Positions 43,778 to 53,391 are shown, counted from the stretch's first letter. The stretch: DNA of 64,000 nucleotides from Bacillota bacterium (GCA_023410715.1 JAEYPN010000030.1:124001-188000), one strand, 5' to 3'. Program-made: numbers and translations. The notes: generated by a model from the letters alone, not told the origin.

Positions 43778-45154
43778 TTATTTAGGAACAACTAAATTAG
43801 GGAATGCTTTTTGTAAATCAGCATAGAAGTCAGCTAAAGCTTTTTCTTTAGTGTTGATTTCTTCATCATTCTTTAAGAATTTTACAAATGCAGTTTGTAA
43901 TCCTTCATTGCATTGTTGATCATAAATTGTACTATATTTTACTTGAATACTGTCTGCCATTTCAACCCAAACTTTAGTGTCATTTTGACCTTTTAGTAGT
44001 CCATTGCCTTTCTTTTCAGCTTCATATTCATCTGCAACTTTTGCATTAACTTTCTTATTATTAGAAAATTGTGAATCTTCTTTGACTAATTTTTCAATAA
44101 CTGCTTCATCATTTAAGAATGCTTTCATTGTCTTAGCAACTAAAGAATCGTTAGATCCAGCACTAGGACATAATAGCCAAGTTCCACCCCAGAAATAAGC
44201 TTGAGGACCTGTAATTAGAGCCCAATCACCATAAGTTCCACCTACATGGTTTTCTCCTTCTCCCATTGCTGTACCCATACAGAAATTATAATACCAAGCA
44301 GGACCAAATGTACAGAATACTTTTCCACCAGCTGCAAATTCGCTTGTCTTACCGGCATCCCAAACACCTTCAACCTTAGTATAGCCTTCTTTTACAAACT
44401 TTTCAGCTTGTGCCATCCAAGTCTTAACTGGAGTAGGGATTTGGATGTTCTTGTTTTCATCAACCCATGCTTTGTCAGCATTGTTAGAGAATACTCTATA
44501 AGTGTCAGCATATGAACCTGTCATATAGTAACCTTTTGCTTTCATTTGAGCAGCAACAGTTTCAAATTTTTCCCATGTATTAACCATTTGTTGAACATCA
44601 GCAGGTTCAGATTTGCCTAAAACTTCTTGAGCTATAGAACGTCTATAAACCATACCGGCAGGACAGCATTGGAATGATACAGCTTTGATAACATTATTTC
44701 TATCTGTACCTATATCTACTGTATATTTGTATGCTTGAGAAAAATCTTCAACGCCAATAGTCTTAACATCTTTTGTTAAAGAAGTATTAACATATTTTAA
44801 GATATAGTCAGCTTCTGCTAAGAACATATCTACTTTATTGGCTTCACTTGCTGATTCATTTTCTCTTAGTGCCATGTCTAATGCATTTTGATAAGCACCG
44901 TTGTCAGAAGTAACAATAGTCCATTTTACTGGAATACCATCTAGATGATAAGTTTCAATTTCAGGATCGTTCTTCTTTTCATCTGATACATATTTGTTGA
45001 AAAATCCTTGGAATTCAGTATTCCATGCATAAATGTGGAATATTTCTCCACCATCATTTAATTTTGCTTTTTTGCCATTTTCACATCCAACAATAATGAA
45101 TGATAAAGCAACAGCCAAAGCAACAGTCATAAATCTTTTTAAAAATTTCCTCAT
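43778..45154 (-). CDS. CUT1 sugar ABC transporter binding lipoprotein
   Basis: 458 residues. Signal peptide with lipobox IIVGC, cysteine at about 24. The SBP family 1 domain begins at EIFHIYAWNTEFQGFF; many aromatic residues (AWYYNF and YFWGGTW near the centre) are suited to stacking on sugars. First gene of a six-gene operon with permeases, ATPase, LacI and GalM. Cello-oligosaccharides are the likely ligand, judged from the divergent GH94 gene. Confidence 0.9.
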   Translation of the reverse strand: MRKFLKRFMTVALAVALSFIIVGCENGKKAKLNDGGEIFHIYAWNTEFQGFFNKYVSDEKKNDPEIETYHLDGIPVKWTIVTSDNGAYQNALDMALRENESASEANKVDMFLAEADYILKYVNTSLTKDVKTIGVEDFSQAYKYTVDIGTDRNNVIKAVSFQCCPAGMVYRRSIAQEVLGKSEPADVQQMVNTWEKFETVAAQMKAKGYYMTGSYADTYRVFSNNADKAWVDENKNIQIPTPVKTWMAQAEKFVKEGYTKVEGVWDAGKTSEFAAGGKVFCTFGPAWYYNFCMGTAMGEGENHVGGTYGDWALITGPQAYFWGGTWLLCPSAGSNDSLVAKTMKAFLNDEAVIEKLVKEDSQFSNNKKVNAKVADEYEAEKKGNGLLKGQNDTKVWVEMADSIQVKYSTIYDQQCNEGLQTAFVKFLKNDEEINTKEKALADFYADLQKAFPNLVVPK

Positions 45155-45226
45155 TTTTTCTCTCCTTTTATTTATTTTTTTGAAGTCTAATTATTTGAGC
45201 ATTTAAGTTAAAATTTAATTTCTGAA

Positions 45227-45240
45227 CTTAAACGTTTACG
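45227..45240. promoter_or_regulatory. LacI-type operator 1
   Basis: CTTAAACGTTTACG, CG-centred, lies just downstream of the reverse promoter's -10 box. Confidence 0.6.
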
Positions 45241-45247
45241 CAATTAT

Positions 45248-45276
45248 ATTATAATAAAACGTTTTCAATTTGTCAA
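45248..45276 (-). promoter_or_regulatory. Consensus sigma-A promoter of the ABC operon
   Basis: Reverse strand TTGACA, exactly 17 bases, TATAAT: a perfect consensus. The spacer contains the second operator. Confidence 0.9.
45256..45265. promoter_or_regulatory. LacI-type operator 2 inside the promoter spacer
   Basis: AAAACGTTTT, a perfect palindrome between -35 and -10 of the reverse promoter. A bound repressor would block polymerase directly. Confidence 0.55.
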
Positions 45277-45310
45277 GACTTTTTTTTAAAATTATTTTAC
45301 TTTTATTCTA

Positions 45311-45338
45311 TTGAATTTTGCGAATAATGTGATATAAT
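45311..45338 (+). promoter_or_regulatory. Sigma-A promoter of the GH94 gene
   Basis: TTGAAT, 16 bases, TATAAT on the forward strand, about 57 bases before the start codon. Confidence 0.7.
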
Positions 45339-45350
45339 AATTGATAATAT

Positions 45351-45366
45351 CCTTAAACGTTTAAGG
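45351..45366. promoter_or_regulatory. LacI-type operator 3
   Basis: CCTTAAACGTTTAAGG is a perfect 16-base palindrome centred about 20 bases after the -10 box of the forward promoter. Confidence 0.75.
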
Positions 45367-45395
45367 TAAATTTTAAAGACCTGGAGATGATTTTT

Positions 45396-47816
45396 ATGAA
45401 GTATGGACATTTTGATGATCAAAATAGAGAGTATGTGATAACAAATTATAATACTCCATTACCTTGGATCAACTATTTTGGCCAAGACGACTTCTTTTCT
45501 ATTATTAGTAATACTTGTGGAGGCTATTCTTTTTATAAAGATGCTATGTTAAGGAGAATTACTAGATTTAGATATAATAGCGTTCCTAGAGATAATGGTG
45601 GTAGATACTATTATATTAATGATAATGGTACAGTTTGGAATCCTGGATTCTTACCTGTAAGAACAAAGCTAGATGAATATGAATGTCATCATGGTTTGGG
45701 TTATACTATATTTAATAGTACAAAGAATAACTTAAACGCAAAGCTTACTTGTTTTGTTCCTCTTAAAGATGCCTGTGAAATTAATATGCTTACTTTATCT
45801 AATAATTCTGATGTAGATAAATATATTACCTTACATGGTATGGTAGAATTTTGTCTATGGAATGCTATGGATGATCAAACAAATTTTCAACGGAATCTTA
45901 ATATTGGTGAAGTGGAGATTGATGATTATACCATTTATCATAAAACCGAATATAGAGAAAGACGTAACCATTTCTCCTTCTTCTATTCTAGCGAAAAACA
46001 TAATGGCTTTGATTCAGACCTAGATAAATTTTTAGGATTATACAATTCCTATAATTCACCAGATGCAGTTATGAATAAAACATCATATAACACAATAGCT
46101 TCTGGTTGGAGTCCTATTGGTTGTCATGAATTTAACATCACACTAAAACCACATGAAGAAAAAACTATAATTTTCTTGTTAGGCTATATTGAAAATGATG
46201 ATGAAAAGAAATTTACTTCATTAAATATTATTAACAAAGAAAAAGCTTATGCATTACAGGAAAAATATAATTCTAAAGAAAAAGTAGAAAAAGCATTTAA
46301 TAATTTGAAGAAATATTGGGATGATCTATTATCTATTATTCATGTTGAAACAGAAAATGAAAAATTTGATAGAACAATAAATATTTGGAATCAATATCAA
46401 TGCATGGTTACATTTAACATGTCTAGAAGTGCTTCTTATTATGAATCTGGTATTAGTAGGGGTATGGGTTTTAGAGATTCATGTCAAGATTTATTTGGAT
46501 TTGTACATCTTATTCCAGAAAAAGCTCGTCAAAGAATTATTGATATAGCTTCAATTCAATTTAAAGATGGTTCTACTTACCATCAATATCAACCACTGAC
46601 AAAACGTGGTAATGCTAATGTTGGTGGTGGATTCAATGACGATCCGTTGTGGCTTATAGGTTCTACTGCACAATACTTAAAAGAAACTGGAGATTTATCT
46701 ATTCTAAATGAATTAGTCCCTTTCAATAATGAAAAAGGATCTGAAGTTCCTCTTTTCGAACATTTAAAAGCATCCATCAATAATATTATAAATAACTTAG
46801 GCCCACACAATCTCCCTTTGATTGGTAGAGCCGATTGGAACGATTGTCTTAACCTAAACTGTTTTTCTAAAACTCCTGGAGAATCTTTTCAAACTGTTGC
46901 CAATTATGAGAGCGGAAAAGCTGAATCAATTTTTATAGCTGGTATGTTTATATATTATGGACGTGAATATGTGAATATAGCTAGATTGTATGGTGAAGAT
47001 AAAGAAGTAGATCATATCAATATAGAAATTAAGAAAATGGAAGAGAATGTTATTAAATATGGTTGGGATGGAGAATGGTTCTTAAGGGCATATGATGCAT
47101 TTGAGAAAAAGATTGGCTCAAACGAATGCAATGATGGTAAAATTTTTATTGAACCTCAGGGTTTTTGTACAATGGCTAGAATAGGTGAAACGCTTGGATT
47201 AGGTAAAAAATCCCTAGATTCAGTCGAAAAATATCTTACAAATGATTATGGGGTTGAACTTTTATATCCAACATATAAAGAATACCATGTTGAACTTGGT
47301 GAGATATCTTCTTATCCTCCTGGATATAAAGAAAATGGTTCAGTATTCACACACAATAATCCATGGATAGTAATAGCAAATACCGTAATTGGCGATAATG
47401 AAAGAGCATTTGATGTTTATAAGCGTAATTGTCCAGCTTATTTAGAAGACATATCTGAAATACATAAGACAGAGCCATATGTATATGCACAAACTATTGC
47501 AGGCCGCGATGCTAAAAATTATGGCGAAGCAAAAAATAGTTTCTTAACTGGTACCGCATCTTGGGCATTTGTCGCATCAAGCCAAGAAATTTTAGGAATT
47601 AAACCTGATTACGATGGCTTAAAGATAGAACCTCATCTACCAAAAGAAATGAAAAAAGTAAAAGTGACAAGAATTTATCGTGGAATAAAGTATAATATTG
47701 AAATATTAAACAACCATTTACCTTATCAAATGATAGTTGATGGAAAAGAAATTAAAGGAACAACTATTCCATACAATAAATCATCTAAAGAAGTAAGTGT
47801 AAAAGTCTATGTATAA
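45396..47816 (+). CDS. Cellobiose phosphorylase (GH94)
   Basis: 806 residues from the ATG at 45396, nine bases after GGAG (the frame's earlier ATG is too close to that site). It splits cellobiose with phosphate to glucose 1-phosphate and glucose in the cytosol; no signal peptide is present. The beta-sandwich, linker helices and (alpha/alpha)6 barrel are all present at full length. GFRDSCQDLFGFVHLIPE near 349-366, YHQYQPLTKRGN near 393-404 and GGGFNDDPLWLIG near 408-420 (second D of NDD region as general acid by homology) are diagnostic. Close relatives act on cellodextrins or laminaribiose, so exact specificity is open. Confidence 0.9.
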   Translation: MKYGHFDDQNREYVITNYNTPLPWINYFGQDDFFSIISNTCGGYSFYKDAMLRRITRFRYNSVPRDNGGRYYYINDNGTVWNPGFLPVRTKLDEYECHHGLGYTIFNSTKNNLNAKLTCFVPLKDACEINMLTLSNNSDVDKYITLHGMVEFCLWNAMDDQTNFQRNLNIGEVEIDDYTIYHKTEYRERRNHFSFFYSSEKHNGFDSDLDKFLGLYNSYNSPDAVMNKTSYNTIASGWSPIGCHEFNITLKPHEEKTIIFLLGYIENDDEKKFTSLNIINKEKAYALQEKYNSKEKVEKAFNNLKKYWDDLLSIIHVETENEKFDRTINIWNQYQCMVTFNMSRSASYYESGISRGMGFRDSCQDLFGFVHLIPEKARQRIIDIASIQFKDGSTYHQYQPLTKRGNANVGGGFNDDPLWLIGSTAQYLKETGDLSILNELVPFNNEKGSEVPLFEHLKASINNIINNLGPHNLPLIGRADWNDCLNLNCFSKTPGESFQTVANYESGKAESIFIAGMFIYYGREYVNIARLYGEDKEVDHINIEIKKMEENVIKYGWDGEWFLRAYDAFEKKIGSNECNDGKIFIEPQGFCTMARIGETLGLGKKSLDSVEKYLTNDYGVELLYPTYKEYHVELGEISSYPPGYKENGSVFTHNNPWIVIANTVIGDNERAFDVYKRNCPAYLEDISEIHKTEPYVYAQTIAGRDAKNYGEAKNSFLTGTASWAFVASSQEILGIKPDYDGLKIEPHLPKEMKKVKVTRIYRGIKYNIEILNNHLPYQMIVDGKEIKGTTIPYNKSSKEVSVKVYV

Positions 47817-47830
47817 AGCATAAAAAATAA

Positions 47831-47862
47831 AAAGGGATTACGAATTTATCGTAATCCTTTTT
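47831..47862. terminator. Bidirectional terminator between GH94 and GH5 genes
   Basis: GGATTACGA and TCGTAATCC arms with flanking A and T runs, between convergent genes. Confidence 0.88.
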
Positions 47863-48885
47863 TTATTCAGTAAGAACCTTTATCATTTCATTTCTAATCT
47901 TATCATAATGATCTTCATCAATACCAAAATCCATCTTTCTATATGTCCATAAGGCATAACCGATATTATGATGATTAAATACTTTTACAATATCCTTTAG
48001 CCACCTTAATGTATCATCGACTGGTGCTTGGTCTATAACACCAAACTCACCACAATACAATCTTACATTCATTTTCTTTGCGGCTAGAACAGCTTCATTA
48101 ATAACATATTCTAGAAATTCAATTCCCATATTGCCATCAAGGTTGCATTCAAAAACATCATTTCCTTGAACACCTAACACCATTGATTTTTCTTTATAAT
48201 AAGCAAAGCTTTCTGGATAATTAATCTCTCCAATGTTTTTTATTTGAGGCATCCAATAAGCATTTTGATGAGTAAATACGATTGGTTGATAGCAATGAAA
48301 AGTAAAAATAATATTTTCATCAATTGGCTTTTCGAGTAACTTTACTGTAGTTGCACTATTCCACAAGATACCGCCATAAATAATAATCTTTTTAGGAGCT
48401 ATCTTTCTTATTTCTTTTAATGTTTTACTAATTAATTCATTCCATGCGTTTGCATTATCTTCTTCTACTACTTCATTTAACAATTCAAACACAACATTTT
48501 CGTGTTTTGTAAATCTTTCCGCAATTTTTTTCCATAGGTTAATAAATCTAGATTGTAGATAACTACTAGAAAATAGATTATTCTTTTCTTTATTTCCCGC
48601 GTTATTAAAATCATAACCATACGCTTTATGTAAATCTAAAATTATATCTAGATCATTTTCTTTTGCCCAGCTGATTATTTCTTCTACTTTATTAAAACCT
48701 TGAGCTTTATCAGTTCCATCTTCTTCTTCCATTACATTGTAATCAATAGGCAATCTTACATGATCAAATCCTAATGACTTTATATATGTAAAGTCTTCTT
48801 TTAGTATAAAATTATCATAATGCTCCTTCGTATGAACACATTGACTCAAAAATCCACCTAGGTTAATTCCTTTTTTTAGTTCCAT
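47863..48885 (-). CDS. Glycoside hydrolase family 5, cytosolic
   Basis: 340 residues. GINLGGFLSQ near 5-14, HVRLPIDYNV near 40-49, ELLNEVVEEDN near 133-143 (NE with the acid/base Glu) and LYCGEFGVID near 276-285 (nucleophile Glu) are GH5 motifs. No signal peptide is present, so it acts inside the cell on imported oligosaccharides, probably beta-glucans. A consensus promoter TTGACA-17-TATAAT lies at 48923-48951. Neighbouring GH94 and CUT1 genes support a cellodextrin role. Confidence 0.88.
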   Translation of the reverse strand: MELKKGINLGGFLSQCVHTKEHYDNFILKEDFTYIKSLGFDHVRLPIDYNVMEEEDGTDKAQGFNKVEEIISWAKENDLDIILDLHKAYGYDFNNAGNKEKNNLFSSSYLQSRFINLWKKIAERFTKHENVVFELLNEVVEEDNANAWNELISKTLKEIRKIAPKKIIIYGGILWNSATTVKLLEKPIDENIIFTFHCYQPIVFTHQNAYWMPQIKNIGEINYPESFAYYKEKSMVLGVQGNDVFECNLDGNMGIEFLEYVINEAVLAAKKMNVRLYCGEFGVIDQAPVDDTLRWLKDIVKVFNHHNIGYALWTYRKMDFGIDEDHYDKIRNEMIKVLTE

Positions 48886-48922
48886 TTTTTCCCCTTCTTT
48901 ATTTTGTTAATACTATAAATGT

Positions 48923-48951
48923 ATTATATTTTTTTGTTTTATAATTGTCAA
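48923..48951 (-). promoter_or_regulatory. Consensus sigma-A promoter of the GH5 gene
   Basis: Reverse strand TTGACA, 17 bases, TATAAT. No CG-centred palindrome lies near it, so it may not share the LacI control of its neighbours. Confidence 0.85.
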
Positions 48952-48959
48952 CAGATACA

Positions 48960-49270
48960 ATTCTATTTTATATGATAAGTCATTTCTTTTTAGCTTTTAT
49001 CTATATCAAACCTTTGTATTCAATATGATATAATCAAATAGATTCGAGATCTTGTTAACTATTTTTAATAATTTTTATTTATTAAATTACCTTTTTTTTT
49101 ATTGACTTTTCTTGTTTTTGTTAAATAAAAAGCCTAAAATTTACTAAAATTTAGAATCACTCATATTTATTAATAAATATAAAATGTTTTTTTTTAATTA
49201 ATTTTAACAAAAAAGGCAGTTTTTTATATATAAAAAGCTTAATATCTATATTGTATTAAACATGAATTCC
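48960..49270. other. AT-rich intergenic stretch
   Basis: No gene, clear hairpin or promoter is seen between the GH5 promoter and the tRNA-Arg gene. Confidence 0.4.
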
Positions 49271-49275
49271 TGAAG

Positions 49276-49352
49276 TGGCGTGCCCAAAGGGACTCAAACC
49301 CATACTCTTAGCCTTCGGAGGGCCAAATTTTATTCAGTTAAACTATGGGCAC
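49276..49352 (-). tRNA. tRNA-Arg (anticodon CCG)
   Basis: 77 bases including an encoded CCA. Acceptor GTGCCCA/TGGGCAC is perfect; D stem GTTT/AAAT; anticodon stem TGGCC/GGCTA with loop CTCCGAA, which places CCG at 34-36 and so reads CGG. T stem ATGGG/CCCTT has one T-T mismatch, and the D loop reads CTGAATA where GG is normal. Acceptor and anticodon arms are clear. The two deviations lower certainty about full activity. Confidence 0.82.
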
Positions 49353-49479
49353 ACTTAGTTATTATATCATAATTATTTAAAAATAAATCCAGTATTTAAT
49401 TATAATATTTCATAATATTTTCTTCATAAAAAACAAAATGTGATAAAATAGTACTATATTTTAAGTTTTGGAGGATGTT

Positions 49480-50880
49480 ATGATTTCAAAAAAAGAGAAG
49501 TTTTTTTATGGAATGGGTGATTTATCAGCTAATATCTTGTTTTCATCTGTTTCTTTTTATTTGCTATATTTCCTCGTAAAAATAGCGGGATTAAGTGCCT
49601 TCTTAGTACCAATAATTTTCTTGATTGGTAAACTATGGGACGCTTTTACTGATTACCTCATGGGTTTAATTTCTGATAAGACAAAAAGTAAGTATGGTAA
49701 AAGACGGATTTATATGATACTTGGGGCAGTTCCATTTGGTCTTTGCTTTATGTTGCTTTGGATAATTCCTTTTGAAATGACCACAACTATTAAATGTATT
49801 TATTTTACTTTAATATATATGTTATACAATACGGCTTTTACAGTTGTTTACATTCCTTATAATTCCTTATCTGCTAATATGACAAATGATTATGATGAAC
49901 GTACATCCTTAAATGCTGTAAGAATTATCATGGCTAATGTTGGTATTCTACTTGGTGCAGCAATCTTTAGTCTTCTTGCAGAAGGAAAAGATAGTATCCT
50001 ATATAGAATTGACGGAACAGAAAAAACCGCATATTTAGTCGCAGGAATAATTTTTGGAATTATTGCTACAGTTACCATGATAATATGTACTTTAAACGTC
50101 AAAGAACGTATTGATTCAAACAATCAAAATAGTTATAGCTTTTTTGAGACTTTGCGTCAGTTCTTTAAATTAAAAGAATTTAAATATAATTTGATCTTCT
50201 ATTTATTAAGTATGGTTGGTTTTGATATTATCATGGCCATCTTTATGTTTTATATTCGCGATAGTTTAGCACTTGGTGGAGGACTAATTTCAATGTTGTT
50301 TATTGCTATTCCTCTTATTACCGCGATGATTGCTTCCGTTTTTTGGGTAAATCTAACTAAGAATCATGAGAAACATGAAGTATATAAAGTTGCCGCAATT
50401 TATATGGCCATAGTTTTATTATTAATTTTTTTTGTTCCTAAAGCCACAAAATATAGTATGACATTAACTTATATACTACTTGGAATAGTTGTAATACTAG
50501 TTGGTATTGGTATGAGTGCCATTCAAATAATTCCTTGGGCTATCTTACCTGACGTAATTGAATTTGATGAATATGTAAATGGCGTAAGACGTGAAGGCGC
50601 ATACTATGGAATTGTTCAGTTTATTTATAAAGTAGCTAGTGGAATTGGCGTGAGTGTAGTATCTTTAATTTTAGGAGCGTTTGGATATATTGAAAATCCT
50701 GAGCTTCTTGAATCAACAAATGTAGTTCAGCCTAATGCCGCATTAATTGCGATTAGAGTTATTTTAGGACTACTTCCTGGTATTATTTTTATTGTATCTG
50801 CAATCTATGCTAAAAAAGGAAATATTACTCGTAAGCATTTTAACCAAATTAAAAATGAATTAGAAAAACGCAAAGCATAA
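49480..50880 (+). CDS. GPH family sugar:cation symporter (MelB-like)
   Basis: 466 residues from the ATG at 49480 (GGAGG six bases before; the longer frame uses TTG inside that site). About twelve membrane helices. GMGDLSANILFSSVSFYLLYF near the N-terminus is the family start, followed by GKLWDAFTDYLMGL and DKTKSKYGKRR near 56-70 and ILPDVIEFDEYVNG-RREGAYYG near 360-385. Likely substrates are glycosides or glucuronides. It stands alone with its own terminator. Confidence 0.88.
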   Translation: MISKKEKFFYGMGDLSANILFSSVSFYLLYFLVKIAGLSAFLVPIIFLIGKLWDAFTDYLMGLISDKTKSKYGKRRIYMILGAVPFGLCFMLLWIIPFEMTTTIKCIYFTLIYMLYNTAFTVVYIPYNSLSANMTNDYDERTSLNAVRIIMANVGILLGAAIFSLLAEGKDSILYRIDGTEKTAYLVAGIIFGIIATVTMIICTLNVKERIDSNNQNSYSFFETLRQFFKLKEFKYNLIFYLLSMVGFDIIMAIFMFYIRDSLALGGGLISMLFIAIPLITAMIASVFWVNLTKNHEKHEVYKVAAIYMAIVLLLIFFVPKATKYSMTLTYILLGIVVILVGIGMSAIQIIPWAILPDVIEFDEYVNGVRREGAYYGIVQFIYKVASGIGVSVVSLILGAFGYIENPELLESTNVVQPNAALIAIRVILGLLPGIIFIVSAIYAKKGNITRKHFNQIKNELEKRKA

Positions 50881-50881
50881 A

Positions 50882-50940
50882 TAAAAAGAATCCTATAAGC
50901 AAGCTTAATCAGAAGCATTATGCTTACAGGGTTCTTTTTA
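50882..50940 (+). terminator. Terminator of the GPH symporter gene
   Basis: AAAGAATCCT and AGGGTTCTTT with inner AAGCA/TGCTT arms and a T run after the stop. Confidence 0.75.
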
Positions 50941-51003
50941 ATATGTCTAAATTTATTTTTATAAATACTAGATATCATTTTTACTTAATTATTTAACCAC
51001 TAT

Positions 51004-51630
51004 CTATTTAATTGGATGCCTTATAACTGTTTTAAGCTTTGAAACATCACATTTTCTTGGATCGCTTAAATAAATTTCGTGATGAAATCTCTTTTCATTT
51101 ATATCTAATTCATAACCATTATCTGTCATATATTTATGCATTAATTCAATAGTAGCTGGTTCATCATCAAAACTACCATAATGCATTGACTGAACGCATA
51201 AACCTTCATCATATACAAAATATTCAACTTTAGAAAAGTCCATCTTTTTCTTTTTAGTAGCTTCTTCTATTGCCCAATTAAAATCCTCTTTAGTAACGAA
51301 ATCTGGTAATCTTATGATTGAAATAAAGTTAAAATCAGCTTTTTTTGAATAGTCCATCCCTTTAATATTATCTTGCCACCAAAAGCCTTCTAGTGGTGGG
51401 ACAACGTATTCAAAATAACCGTCAATCTTATGTGGTCCTTTATAGCTCATTTTAATGGTAAAAGCTATCGCATAAAGTAAACCAATACTGTTTTTATATT
51501 CACTATTTTCGCTATTTGGATCACCTTTTCCTCTTACAGCTAAATAATTCATTTTTGGTACATTAACAATTACTGGTTTATTTTTTGGCATATAAAAATC
51601 TTTATATTCTTTCTTATAATCAAATGCCAT
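51004..51630 (-). CDS. GyrI-like small-molecule-binding domain protein
   Basis: 208 residues. The GyrI-like fold (two SHS2 repeats) is suggested by PKMNYLAVRGKGDPN near 25-39, GYFEYVVPPLEGFWW near 66-80 and VQSMHYGSFDDEPATIELMHKYM near 146-168, which form the usual strand-helix pattern. Such stand-alone proteins bind or hydrolyse small molecules; the ligand is unknown. Start ATG with AGGGGTG upstream; single gene. Confidence 0.8.
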   Translation of the reverse strand: MAFDYKKEYKDFYMPKNKPVIVNVPKMNYLAVRGKGDPNSENSEYKNSIGLLYAIAFTIKMSYKGPHKIDGYFEYVVPPLEGFWWQDNIKGMDYSKKADFNFISIIRLPDFVTKEDFNWAIEEATKKKKMDFSKVEYFVYDEGLCVQSMHYGSFDDEPATIELMHKYMTDNGYELDINEKRFHHEIYLSDPRKCDVSKLKTVIRHPIK

Positions 51631-51725
51631 TTTTCTTCACCCCTTATAATAAATTTTACCACCATTTAATAAAAAAATCTATTTAAAACATGATGTAAAT
51701 TTGACATTTTTACCTAATAAAATAC

Positions 51726-51774
51726 AAAAAGGTTAGTATTAAGAATAAATAAAATTTCTTAAACTAACCTTTTT
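51726..51774. terminator. Bidirectional terminator
   Basis: AAAAAGGTTAGT and ACTAACCTTTTT arms enclose TTAAGAAA/TTTCTTAA-type inner pairs. Confidence 0.8.
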
Positions 51775-51788
51775 ATCTATAATATCTT

Positions 51789-51980
51789 TTAATTACTTCT
51801 TATTTCATTAAAAATAGTAGGATATTTATCGATAAGACCACCAAGTAGCCTATACTCCATATACATTGTTATTTTGCCATTCCTATTTAACTTAGTAATC
51901 GAAAAATTATTTAACTTAATATAAGATCCATCTTTATATTCAACTATGTAATACCATAAATCCATCAACTTTGTTTTCAT
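51789..51980 (-). CDS. Small hypothetical protein (63 aa)
   Basis: ATG at 51980 follows AGGGGAAGGTG, and a strong terminator stands 15 bases after the stop, so this short frame looks like a real transcription unit. The sequence contains WYYIVEYKDGSYIKLNNFSI then TKLNRNGKITMYMEYRLL, a pattern of beta strands with turns and no membrane segment. I do not recognise a family. It lies 63 bases before the tail of the abiH gene on the same strand and may share its transcript. Confidence 0.5.
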   Translation of the reverse strand: MKTKLMDLWYYIVEYKDGSYIKLNNFSITKLNRNGKITMYMEYRLLGGLIDKYPTIFNEIRSN

Positions 51981-52043
51981 CACCTTCCCCTTTTAATTTA
52001 TTATATATGTCTCAAATCCTTACTTTACTTCGTTTAGCGTAAT

Positions 52044-53147
52044 CTAGTTTATTTCTACTTTCTTAATTCTATTTTCTAAAAGTAATTTATGAAATAAATT
52101 TTTCCCATGATCCTTATTATCAAGTGTTTTACCATATTCAACAATTAGTGTTCTAATTGAATTAATATAGTTTTCTTCACTAAAATACTTATGTTTTGAA
52201 AAGGCAAACCACAAGACAACATTAGACTTATATAAATCATAGTGATCAAATATTGATTGAAAATATGAGTAATCAGCTTTATTTAATGAATGTCCATAGA
52301 TTACAATATTATTAATCCTATCACGCAAAAGACTTTCATTAGGCTGTAATGGATTAGTAATTATTCTTACACTTTTTGAAAAAATTGTTGCTTGAGGTAA
52401 ATAATTTCTTTGTTCCGACTGCATTTCATAATCATCAATACCAAAGATAATATTTGCAGGTTCAGCGTCAATTCTTCCATGAATATTTGCATATATTGAA
52501 CAAACCTTTTTTAAAATATGCTGCCTGTGATTAGTATAATTAAAGGATATAACTACACGATTTTCTGATTCGCCTATAGATGAGTCATTATCTAAAGTAA
52601 ATAGTTTATTAAAGAGAATAATAGTATTTTTATTATATTGAGAAGTTATTTCCTTACTAAGATATTTAGAAAAACTTTCTTCAAATTTTTTTAAATGATC
52701 GAATATTAATTCAACAAAGTCATCAATATCATTTAGTGTACTATCAACGCAAAATAAAAAAAATCCTAGTTTAAATTCAATTGGATCATTTCGGTATACT
52801 TCTTTATCTTCTTTTTTTCTTTCTTTGTAGTGTATTAGTACCTTATCCCAAAAACAGTGATTAGTATTATCTAAAAGAAAGGTGTCCAGAATTTCTTTTT
52901 CAATATCACACCATCTTTTATGATGATTATTACTTTTTAAAATAAATAACATATCCCAAATTGTAAAATTCGAAGTAAATGATTGTTCACAACCAAAAAT
53001 ATCGCACCAAAATTCATTTTCATTTTTAAAAAACAATTTATAAATCTCATTATTGTTTTTCTTATACTCAAAAAAATCATTATAAGTAGATTTTAAACCA
53101 CATTGTAAATCAAAACCATTACCAATAATTAAAATCATATTTTTCAT
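52044..53147 (-). CDS. AbiH-family abortive infection protein
   Basis: 367 residues from the ATG at 53147 (AGGTG six bases before; the longer frame uses a GTG inside that site). AbiH proteins stop phage growth; the mechanism is not settled. Visible family motifs: ILIIGNGFDLQCGLKSTYNDFFEY near 5-28, VISFNYTNHRQHIL near 201-214, IHGRIDAEPANIIFGID near 222-238 and NNIVIYGHSLNKADYSYF near 284-301. It is a stand-alone gene in AT-rich accessory DNA with an IS-like repeat upstream. Confidence 0.85.
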   Translation of the reverse strand: MKNMILIIGNGFDLQCGLKSTYNDFFEYKKNNNEIYKLFFKNENEFWCDIFGCEQSFTSNFTIWDMLFILKSNNHHKRWCDIEKEILDTFLLDNTNHCFWDKVLIHYKERKKEDKEVYRNDPIEFKLGFFLFCVDSTLNDIDDFVELIFDHLKKFEESFSKYLSKEITSQYNKNTIILFNKLFTLDNDSSIGESENRVVISFNYTNHRQHILKKVCSIYANIHGRIDAEPANIIFGIDDYEMQSEQRNYLPQATIFSKSVRIITNPLQPNESLLRDRINNIVIYGHSLNKADYSYFQSIFDHYDLYKSNVVLWFAFSKHKYFSEENYINSIRTLIVEYGKTLDNKDHGKNLFHKLLLENRIKKVEIN

Positions 53148-53391
53148 ATAATTCACCTAGTTTAAATGATTTTAGTTTATATATTATTTTCAAAATAGTA
53201 AATAAAGTAGTACATTCTAATTAGATTTTAACATTTAAAAATTTAAAAGTCCATATATAGAAAAAACAGATAAATTATATTTTTCATGCTAGTCCTAAAT
53301 ATATATCACAATTTGAATTATATCAATTTATAACAATAAAAATTGTCAAAATAAGTAGTAATTGAATGAAACAGAAAGTATTAATACACAT

